Shown here one piece after another: positions 1-5,149 of a stretch of DNA of 5,149 nt. Made by a program: the position numbers and the translations under genes. The stretch is from an uncultured bacterium (GTDB lineage Bacteria > Verrucomicrobiota > Lentisphaeria > Oligosphaerales > Oligosphaeraceae), in NCBI GenBank assembly GCA_902783355.1, contig CACZQQ010000126.1, positions 1 through 5,149 of the forward strand, read 5' to 3'. Under the pieces are notes generated by a model. The model was given only the letters and a program-made list of their open reading frames with translations, ran no database searches and had not been told where the DNA came from. How positions within the stretch are numbered: position 1 is the first letter of the stretch; each line of letters begins with the position of its first letter.

Positions 1-215
1 AGGGCTACAGCGACTACATCCCGCCGGTTCACGTCTGGTATGCGCTCTCCAACGCCTCCGCCATCATCCCCTACATCAGCGGCAACTTCCACGACAACGG
101 CAACAACATCGCGATGATCGACGGCCATGTCGAGCCCTACAAGTTCCCGCACGAGGGCACCGCGCTGACCAAGGCCGAAGCCAAGGAGATGAAGTTCTGG
201 CTGGGCAAGCAGTAG
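1..215 (+). CDS. H-X9-DG pseudopilin-like protein, C-terminal fragment (5' end outside window)
   Basis: This is the last 70 codons of an open frame (first full codon at position 3) ending in TAG at 213-215. The visible protein contains FHDNGNNIAMIDGHVE, in which a His is followed by exactly nine residues and then Asp-Gly. This matches the prepilin-type processing-associated H-X9-DG signature that ends the type II secretion/pseudopilin-like (DUF1559-type) proteins of Lentisphaerota and Planctomycetota. Those proteins normally start with a type IV prepilin cleavage/methylation motif and one N-terminal membrane helix, both of which would lie upstream of this window. Their exact role is unsettled; they are thought to be exported, pilin-like surface or secretion components. 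The tail after the motif is charged and Lys-rich (TKAEAKEMKFWLGKQ). A strong terminator follows 30 bp after the stop, so the gene probably ends its own transcript. The family call is confident; the function is not. Confidence 0.85.
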   Translation, partial: GYSDYIPPVHVWYALSNASAIIPYISGNFHDNGNNIAMIDGHVEPYKFPHEGTALTKAEAKEMKFWLGKQ

Positions 216-245
216 GACTTTGCGCGTGACAAGATAGTCGACATC

Positions 246-282
246 AGCCAGAGGGGCCGTTTCGCGTCCCTCTGGCTTTTTT
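246..282 (+). terminator. Rho-independent terminator after the pseudopilin gene
   Basis: A 10-bp perfect stem pairs AGCCAGAGGG (246-255) with CCCTCTGGCT (268-277). It can be extended by a G-T wobble (256/267) and a C-G pair (257/266), and is followed at once by six T residues (277-282). This is a textbook intrinsic terminator on the + strand, 30 bp after the TAG of the pseudopilin fragment. It ends only 25 nt before the ATG of the next gene, which is unusually tight. Confidence 0.92.
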
Positions 283-307
283 CATTCAAAACAAGCCAAG
301 TTGCACC

Positions 308-3298
308 ATGAAAAGGCTTTTCTTCCTTCTGCTGGCGGCGGCGATGCCGCTGTTCGCCTTGACAAGCTACCGGCCTGACTTCGCCTCCATTGAGGGCACG
401 GCCACCGCGACGGCGCGCTTCCAGGAGGAGCAGAAGCTCGTCCTCAAGAAGTTTGACGACGGCAGGCCCTATCTGGAATTGCGGCGCGGGGCGAAGCAGC
501 CCCGGCTGGAGCTGGCCAGGCCCATCGGCGACAAGGAGGACTTCGGCTATTCCATGACCTACACGCGCCTGATGGAAAACTCCACCGCCTGCTTCGGCTT
601 CAAGACTTCGGGAGAGGAATACAGCGGCCTCCTGTGGGTTCAGGCGAACGGCAACGTCTGCATCCGGAACAGCAACGAGAACTACGAGAGCGTCGGCGTC
701 AACATTCCGCCGAATGTGCCCACCCGCATCGCCGTCTCTGTCAGCCGCCAGAGGCGCGTTGTCACCGTCCGCGTCGGCGACGGCAAGCCCTACGAATGCG
801 ATGTGCCCATCCCCGAGGCGCCGCTGCAGGGCTTCGCCTTTTCACAGCAGCCGCCGGAGGGCAACGTCTCCGCCGTCTCCGATTTCGAGCTGCACTATGG
901 CGCGGCGCGCGTGCAGGCCTACCAGAACATCGCGCCTGAATGCGCCTGCGCCGTGGAGGCGTCCGGCGACGTCCCTGCCAGCGCGGTTGAATTTCTCGCC
1001 GACCAGGAGCTGGAGACGCATGTGCTGTTGCCGGAGAAGTGCACGCTGCTCTACGCGCTGCCGCAGCCTGCCACCGTCACGTCGGTGCAGCTCTTCGGCG
1101 GCCGCCCGGGCGTGGCCGACTATCCCAGCGGCGCCTGCTCTCCGAAGCATTATGTCGTCGAGGGCTTCGCGGACGGCGCATGGAAGACTTTGGCGGAGGT
1201 CGCGGACGCGCCGGAAATCTGCCTCAACTACGCGCTGTCGCCGGAGGAGCTCTTCGTGCTGACGGAGTTTCCGCCCGCGCGGGTGGAGAAACTGCGCATC
1301 CGCTTCATCGAATCCCATGACACGGGCAACCGCATGACCGGCCCGATCGAGGCCGCAGCACGCAGCATGCATCTGCGCGAAGTCCAGATCTTCACCGACC
1401 AGAAGGCGGCGCCGCCGCGCTTCATCCGCGCTTTGGTCAAATGCGACTGGCGACTGTCCTTCTACCGCAATGCGGAAGCCGCGCAGCTCTATCTGGAGGT
1501 GGCGGAAGTCGAGCCGCCCGTGGAGAGCATCCACATGGAGATTGCCGATCCGGATGGGCAAGTCATTCGCACGGAAGACATTCCTGTCCATGCCGGCGTC
1601 AATGTGCACACGGTGGCGGGCATCGGGGACTGGAAGCCCGGCCGCTACATGACGACGCTTTCGCTGGACGGCTCCACCTGCAGGCGGCTGCTGCGGCTGG
1701 AGCGCGTGCCGGAGGTCGCTCCCGCCGTGGAGCCCATGGCGATGGGGGCGGGCCGCAAGATCTTCTTCACGCCGGACGACTATGTGCTCTCCGAATGCGA
1801 GGGGGCCAAGGTGGAGGTCGTGCCCGTGCGCCGGTTCCACCAGTTCGCGCGCACGCCGGACGATGCCGACTTCCTGATCTGCCTCGGCAACGACTACTAC
1901 CGAACGCCCGACGGCCAATACGGCCTGAAGGTCTCCGACCGCCACCTCAATTTCGCGATGGTGAAGGGCGACCGCACCCGCTGGCTGCTCTCCGATTCTC
2001 CCACCGGCCCCTTCGCGCAGGTGGACAAGGCGCCCGCCCGTGCGGCGCGGCCGGCCTTCACCCGCGAGTTCGTCCGCGCCGACTTCCGCGAGCCGCCCGT
2101 CGACGCCGAATTCTCCTTCTTCGATCCGAAGACCGACGGCGCAATGGACCTCAGGACCGTGCGCTACAAATACACCTACGCCAAGACCGAATTCGGCAAG
2201 ATTGCCACCGACGGCAGGCAGGGGACGTGGATCTACGGGCGCACGGTGGACGGCAAGTGGGTCCTGCCCCACAGGAAGGCTCTGCTGGACGCCTTCAACA
2301 CCTTCGGCGAAGACTGCTTCGACACGGGCTTCGAGTGCAACGACAACTTCGGCGATTCGTGGCTCTCGCCGGACGGCAAGACGCTCTACATGGCCATCGG
2401 GCAGACCGTCCGCCGCTGCGCGCCCTTCGCCGTCCCCTACGACAACCTTCCGCAGGCCTTCCGCATCATGACCATCTACTCCACACAGGACGGGGTGGCG
2501 TGGAAGAACGAGAACACGGTGGTGCCGCCCGACGAAGGCGATTCCTTCGGCGCACAGCACTACGGCGCCATGCGGCTGCCCTTCGCGCAAGGCGACCTGA
2601 CCCTTATGTACATATATAACTACGACAGCGAGGCGCAGCAGATCTACATCGACCTGGCCTACAGCCGCGACAACCTCCATTTCCACCGCTTCCCGAACGC
2701 GCCCGCCTTCGCACGCGGCACGGATCCCATGTCGTCGTGGTTCTACGGGCATGTCTTCGCCGGCCACAACATCCTGCAGGACGGCGACAGCTTCCTCCAG
2801 CCGGCCACCTACTGCACGCCGCTGCCGCATTTCACCGGCGAACTCATTGCCCGCCACAAGGACAGGACGAAGGTGACTGCCGCCGATGTCGAGAGAATCT
2901 TCGCGCGCCGCGGCCTGGCGGAGCGCTGGCCCTTCTTCAAGGCCATCGGCGGCTACGAGGGCATCGCGGCCCTCGTTCGCGACGGATACTACGCCAACGG
3001 CGCCATGGAGTTCCGCGCCTACGGCTGGTTCGGCCTGAAGGCAGGCGCGGGCGAAGGCCGCTTTACCACGCGCCGCATGACCGGCGGCAGGCGCCTCACC
3101 GCCAATGCGGAGTGCGGCCCCGGCGGCTTCGTCGAAATCGAGGCGGTGGACGCTGCCACGGGGCGGCGCCTCGCCATCGCGCGCCTCGACGGCGACGGCA
3201 TCGCGCAGCCCCTCTTCATGCTGCCGCCCACGCAGGAGTACTTCCTGCGCGGCCGCATGAAGAGCGCCATCCTCTACACGCTGGACTTCGCGGAGTAG
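308..3298 (+). CDS. Secreted multidomain protein: LamG-like, discoidin-like and BNR/glycosidase-like regions
   Basis: This 996-residue protein is probably exported and may bind or act on glycans; no enzyme activity can be assigned. Residues 1-20 form a signal peptide: a KR n-region, the hydrophobic stretch LFFLLLAAAMPLFA, and cleavage probably near residue 17. Residues about 25-200 look like an all-beta LamG/concanavalin-like jelly roll. Residues about 207-363 resemble an F5/8 type C (discoidin) module, with W292 in the GAWKTLAEV strand, LRIRF at 329-333 and the closing LREVQIF at 356-362. Residues about 368-465 form a small Ig-like beta linker. The C-terminal half has BNR/Asp-box-like strands: GDSWLSPDGKTLYMA (from about 682), STQDGVAW (725-732) and SRDNLHF (786-792). 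This suggests a sialidase- or GH43/GH32-like propeller. Residues about 888-996 resemble the beta-sandwich that closes such proteins. The ATG at 308 is chosen because it gives a clean signal peptide, but no clear Shine-Dalgarno precedes it. It may be a non-enzymatic binding protein instead. Confidence 0.8.
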   Translation: MKRLFFLLLAAAMPLFALTSYRPDFASIEGTATATARFQEEQKLVLKKFDDGRPYLELRRGAKQPRLELARPIGDKEDFGYSMTYTRLMENSTACFGFKTSGEEYSGLLWVQANGNVCIRNSNENYESVGVNIPPNVPTRIAVSVSRQRRVVTVRVGDGKPYECDVPIPEAPLQGFAFSQQPPEGNVSAVSDFELHYGAARVQAYQNIAPECACAVEASGDVPASAVEFLADQELETHVLLPEKCTLLYALPQPATVTSVQLFGGRPGVADYPSGACSPKHYVVEGFADGAWKTLAEVADAPEICLNYALSPEELFVLTEFPPARVEKLRIRFIESHDTGNRMTGPIEAAARSMHLREVQIFTDQKAAPPRFIRALVKCDWRLSFYRNAEAAQLYLEVAEVEPPVESIHMEIADPDGQVIRTEDIPVHAGVNVHTVAGIGDWKPGRYMTTLSLDGSTCRRLLRLERVPEVAPAVEPMAMGAGRKIFFTPDDYVLSECEGAKVEVVPVRRFHQFARTPDDADFLICLGNDYYRTPDGQYGLKVSDRHLNFAMVKGDRTRWLLSDSPTGPFAQVDKAPARAARPAFTREFVRADFREPPVDAEFSFFDPKTDGAMDLRTVRYKYTYAKTEFGKIATDGRQGTWIYGRTVDGKWVLPHRKALLDAFNTFGEDCFDTGFECNDNFGDSWLSPDGKTLYMAIGQTVRRCAPFAVPYDNLPQAFRIMTIYSTQDGVAWKNENTVVPPDEGDSFGAQHYGAMRLPFAQGDLTLMYIYNYDSEAQQIYIDLAYSRDNLHFHRFPNAPAFARGTDPMSSWFYGHVFAGHNILQDGDSFLQPATYCTPLPHFTGELIARHKDRTKVTAADVERIFARRGLAERWPFFKAIGGYEGIAALVRDGYYANGAMEFRAYGWFGLKAGAGEGRFTTRRMTGGRRLTANAECGPGGFVEIEAVDAATGRRLAIARLDGDGIAQPLFMLPPTQEYFLRGRMKSAILYTLDFAE

Positions 3299-3321
3299 CC
3301 CCCCGTCGAAAAGCCCCTTTT

Positions 3322-3425
3322 GCCCGCCGTCCTGAGTTCACAGCCCGCGGCTGTGAACAACCGCCCGCCGTCTTGAGTTCACAGCCTTGGCTGTGCGTCC
3401 TGAATGCACAGCCTTGGCTGTGAAC
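3322..3425. repeat. Three tandem copies of a palindromic (REP-like) repeat
   Basis: Three related units share the hairpin core CACAGCC-(2-3 nt)-GGCTGTG. Unit 1 has a perfect 10-bp stem, GTTCACAGCC (3336-3345) with GGCTGTGAAC (3349-3358). Unit 2 has its core at 3380-3395 and unit 3 at 3407-3422. The lead-in of unit 1 (3322-3345) and of unit 2 (3363-3386) match at 23 of 24 bases, 41 bp apart. Unit 2 (3369-3395) and unit 3 (3396-3422) match at 24 of 27 bases as a direct tandem repeat of 27 bp. The array starts 24 bp after the stop codon of the upstream gene. Its position and structure resemble REP-type dispersed palindromes, which can stabilise 3' ends or block readthrough. Whether it recurs elsewhere in the genome cannot be seen from here. 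Confidence 0.85.
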
Positions 3426-3431
3426 GGCATT

Positions 3432-3458
3432 ATTTGGGCATTCCCGTTTCCCCCAAAT
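3432..3458. repeat. Inverted repeat ATTTGGG / CCCAAAT
   Basis: A 7-bp perfect inverted repeat pairs ATTTGGG (3432-3438) with CCCAAAT (3452-3458) across a 13-nt loop. Two flanking T-G wobbles could lengthen the stem. It lies just after the palindromic array and about 80 bp before the deacetylase start codon. It has no T tract, so it is not a standard terminator. It could be an operator half-site pair or chance. Confidence 0.4.
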
Positions 3459-3526
3459 GGAAATATGCGGAAAGCGCATTATCTTACGCACAAATTCATT
3501 CTTTCTAAAGAAACCCACCCTAATTC

Positions 3527-3531
3527 AGGAG
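3527..3531 (+). promoter_or_regulatory. Shine-Dalgarno site of the deacetylase gene
   Basis: AGGAG at 3527-3531 lies 7 nt before the ATG at 3539. This fixes the start codon and contrasts with the 996-residue gene, which has no visible site. Confidence 0.85.
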
Positions 3532-3538
3532 AAGAGCA

Positions 3539-4417
3539 ATGACGAAAATCAAGACGGTCCTCGGTTTCGACATGGAGACGGACATCGGCAGCTGGACGAG
3601 CCTCTACGAGGGCTTCGGCCACGGCGCCGCCCAGATCCTCAGGCTGCTGGACAAGCACGGCATCACGGGCACCTTCTTCTTCACGGCGGACGCCGCCATC
3701 CACAACAAGGGCGTCGTGCAGGACGTGCGCAAGGCCGGCCACGAGATCGGCTGCCACACCCTCTTCCACGAGACCATCGGCGATCCGCTCTTCGAGATTC
3801 CGGGCATGATGCCCGTCCTGCCGGAGGAGGTCGAACACCGCATCGACCTGGCCACCGAGCGCGTCACCGACGTGGCGGGCGTCCATCCCACCTCGTGGCG
3901 CTGCCCGCGCCTGTGGGGCTCCACCACGGTCGTGAACGCGCTGGAGCGCCTCGGCTACAAGGCCGACGCCACCTATCCCATGTATTTCTACCGCGAGCAG
4001 TTCGCCCCCTACCACCCCAGCGCCACCGACTGGACCAAGAAGGGCGACCTGAAGCTCGTCGAGCTGCCCATCTTCGCCGACCTCTCCATGGAGTCCCACG
4101 ACCAGTATGGCCGCGACCTCGACCAGTGGCCGCTGTGGCGCACAGAGAGCGCCGAGGCGATGATGAAGCACGTCCGCGGCTACATCCGCTTCTGCGACGA
4201 GAAGGGCATCGAGCCCTTCCTGTGCTTCTACGCGCATCCGTGGGAGTTCGCCAAGATGCCCGAGGGCCTCATCCACTCCGGCGAGGGCGCCGTCCTGCCC
4301 GATCCCTTCATCATCAAGGGCTGCGGCGACTACTCCACGCAGCAGTTCGACATCATGCTGGACATGCTCAAGGGCGAAGGCTGCGAGTTCCTCCAGGCCG
4401 GACAATGCGTCGCGTAA
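3539..4417 (+). CDS. CE4 (NodB-fold) deacetylase, PuuE/HpPgdA-like, cytosolic
   Basis: This 292-residue protein is a metal-dependent carbohydrate esterase family 4 hydrolase, a family that removes N- or O-acetyl groups from glycans or opens amide bonds (PuuE-like allantoinases). The NodB motifs appear in order: motif 1 is GFDMETD (residues 9-15, D11 and E13) instead of the usual TFDDG; FFFTADAAI follows on the next strand; motif 2 is H73-T-L-F-H77, the two metal-binding histidines; motif 3 is RCPRLWG (121-127); and HPWEF (233-237) carries the late catalytic His. The spacing and length fit the PuuE/Helicobacter PgdA-like branch, whose members are about 300 residues with no export signal. There is no signal peptide or membrane segment, so it should act in the cytosol. 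It is followed after 63 bp by an M24-family gene, probably in the same transcript. The fold is confident; the substrate is unknown. It could be a glycan or N-acyl sugar deacetylase or an amidohydrolase of small molecules. Confidence 0.88.
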   Translation: MTKIKTVLGFDMETDIGSWTSLYEGFGHGAAQILRLLDKHGITGTFFFTADAAIHNKGVVQDVRKAGHEIGCHTLFHETIGDPLFEIPGMMPVLPEEVEHRIDLATERVTDVAGVHPTSWRCPRLWGSTTVVNALERLGYKADATYPMYFYREQFAPYHPSATDWTKKGDLKLVELPIFADLSMESHDQYGRDLDQWPLWRTESAEAMMKHVRGYIRFCDEKGIEPFLCFYAHPWEFAKMPEGLIHSGEGAVLPDPFIIKGCGDYSTQQFDIMLDMLKGEGCEFLQAGQCVA

Positions 4418-4468
4418 GTTGTAACTTGTTGAAATCCAGATAGTTAGAACTAAATCCACCCAACCCAG

Positions 4469-4473
4469 AAGGA
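4469..4473 (+). promoter_or_regulatory. Shine-Dalgarno site of the M24-family gene
   Basis: AAGGA at 4469-4473 sits 7 nt before the ATG at 4481, the same spacing as in the deacetylase gene. It supports this start codon. Confidence 0.75.
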
Positions 4474-4480
4474 AGAAAAC

Positions 4481-5149
4481 ATGGCCTCCTACGTCATTCC
4501 GAAAGAAGAGTACTTCGACCGCATCAAGAAGTTCCAGGCCCGCATCAAGGCGGCGGGGCTTGACGCGTGCCTCGTGCACGGCACCGAGTCCGACTTCGCG
4601 AACGTGCGCTACCTGAGCGAGTACTGGCCGACCTTCGAGCAGGCGGGCGTCTTCGTGCCCGCCACGGGCGACGCGATTCTGCTCATCGGCCCCGAGAGCC
4701 TCAAGTACGCCTACGGCCGCTCGGTCTTCGACAAGAAGAACGTGATGCTGATGCTCAACTACCGCGAGTCCGCCGAGCCTGACTATCCGGGCATCGCGCT
4801 GGCGACCTACGCGGACGTGGTGAAGGCGGCCATGGGTCGCAAGAAGATCAAGAAGCTGGGCCTTGTCGGCACGGCCGTCATGACGCTGCCGACGCTGAAG
4901 GCGCTGCAGGAGCAGCTGCCCGACGTGGAGCTCGTCTGGGCGGACGAGGTCTTCCGTCCGCTGCGCTGGACGAAGAGCGAGAACGAGCTGAACTGCCACC
5001 GCAAGGCCTTCAAGGTCGCGGAGAAGGCGGTGGAGGCCATCCTGAACGAGATGAAGCCGGGCATGACCGAGTTCCAGGTCATCGGCATCGCGCAGCGCGA
5101 GATCTACGCCAACGGCGGCGAGTACGAAGGCCACAGCCTCTACTGCTTC
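4481..5149 (+). CDS. M24-family (creatinase / Xaa-Pro aminopeptidase-like) hydrolase, 3' end outside window
   Basis: The frame is open from the ATG at 4481 to the last base, giving exactly 223 codons with no stop. Residues about 11-155 match the creatinase/prolidase N-terminal domain: an RIKKFQARIKAAGLDACLV start, the NVRYLSEYWP strand (41-50), GDAILLIGPES (63-73) and a second half-domain ending near VWADEVFRPLRW. The M24 'pita-bread' catalytic domain starts at about residue 160 with the typical LRWTKSENEL (161-170), an AEKAVEAILNEMKPGMTEFQV helix and turn (180-200), and the beginning of the substrate pocket (GGEYEGHSLYCF). The five metal ligands (Asp, Asp, His, Glu, Glu) normally come later and are not in view, so activity cannot be judged. 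Family members cut Xaa-Pro peptides, creatine, or ectoine-type compounds. There is no signal peptide, so it is likely cytosolic. It lies 63 bp after the CE4 gene with its own Shine-Dalgarno site, and the two are probably co-transcribed. Confidence 0.88.
   Translation, partial: MASYVIPKEEYFDRIKKFQARIKAAGLDACLVHGTESDFANVRYLSEYWPTFEQAGVFVPATGDAILLIGPESLKYAYGRSVFDKKNVMLMLNYRESAEPDYPGIALATYADVVKAAMGRKKIKKLGLVGTAVMTLPTLKALQEQLPDVELVWADEVFRPLRWTKSENELNCHRKAFKVAEKAVEAILNEMKPGMTEFQVIGIAQREIYANGGEYEGHSLYCF

Larger units (their letters stand above)
3299..3538. other. 240-bp intergenic region: repeat array, then an AT-richer leader
   Basis: The first part (3299-3425) is GC-rich and dominated by three palindromic repeat copies. 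The second part (3426-3538) is clearly richer in A and T than the flanking genes and leads into the Shine-Dalgarno site of the deacetylase gene, so it is the likely place for that gene's promoter. The best sigma70-like pair I can find is TGGAAA (3458-3463), a 16-nt spacer and TATCTT (3480-3485). Each box matches only 4 of 6 consensus positions, so I do not call it as a promoter. No T-tract terminator follows the 996-residue gene; the repeat hairpins may take that role. No small gene with a ribosome binding site is apparent. Confidence 0.6.

Noticed and set aside
842..2857. 671-codon open frame on the - strand inside the secreted-protein gene
   Set aside because: It is rich in Arg, Val, Ala, Gly and His with no domain pattern, overlaps a gene with a clear signal peptide and domains, and is explained by strong G/C third-position bias, which removes stop codons from the antisense frame.
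2737..3423. + strand frame running from the end of the secreted-protein gene into the repeat array
   Set aside because: It is an Arg-rich shadow of the real frame; its tail merely translates the palindromic repeats, and no ribosome binding site precedes it.
3322..3425. Palindromic array as a CRISPR array
   Set aside because: Units are adjacent or separated by only a few bases, with no spacers of uniform length and no cas genes in view.
3458..3485. Sigma70-like promoter TGGAAA-N16-TATCTT before the CE4 gene
   Set aside because: Both boxes match only 4 of 6 positions, which is expected by chance in this AT-richer stretch; promoter consensus in this lineage is also uncertain.
3457..4443. 328-codon + strand frame overlapping the CE4 gene from an ATG at 3457
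   Set aside because: Its protein is Arg/Pro/His-rich over the CE4 region, while the other frame shows NodB motifs and a Shine-Dalgarno site at the right distance.
3479..5134. 551-codon open frame on the - strand across the CE4 and M24 genes
   Set aside because: It spans two genes with clear family motifs and the gap between them, has low-complexity composition typical of antisense shadow frames, and shows no recognisable domain.

Overview
The window suggests a GC-rich, Gram-negative-type bacterium of the Lentisphaerota (Victivallales-like) or a nearby Planctomycetota relative. Two things point there: the first partial gene ends in the H-X9-DG signature typical of the large pseudopilin-like families of those phyla, and the next gene is a large secreted multidomain protein of the kind found with their polysaccharide-use genes. 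Codons are strongly biased to G or C at the third position, which also creates long spurious antisense reading frames. Taxonomy is an inference from gene families, not from a marker gene.

Layout, all genes on the + strand: (1) 1-215, the 3' end of an H-X9-DG pseudopilin-like gene, followed by a strong intrinsic terminator at 246-282. (2) 308-3298, a 996-residue exported protein with a LamG-like jelly-roll region, an F5/8 type C (discoidin)-like region, a linker domain and a C-terminal half with BNR/Asp-box-like strands, suggesting a glycosidase-like beta-propeller. (3) 3299-3538, an intergenic region holding three tandem copies of a palindromic repeat (core CACAGCC-GGCTGTG) and then an AT-richer leader. 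(4) 3539-4417, a cytosolic CE4 (NodB-fold) deacetylase of the PuuE/HpPgdA-like type. (5) 4481 to the window end, the first 223 residues of an M24-family (creatinase / Xaa-Pro aminopeptidase-like) protein; its metal-binding half lies outside the window.

How they may work together: the pseudopilin and the big secreted protein fit a surface or extracellular glycan-binding and degradation role. The deacetylase and M24 genes have good Shine-Dalgarno sites, lie 63 bp apart and lack export signals, so they look like a separate two-gene (or longer) cytosolic operon for C-N bond hydrolysis, perhaps of an N-acyl or amide compound. No mobile element, CRISPR array, tRNA or rRNA was seen. The clearest non-coding oddity is the palindromic repeat array at 3322-3425.
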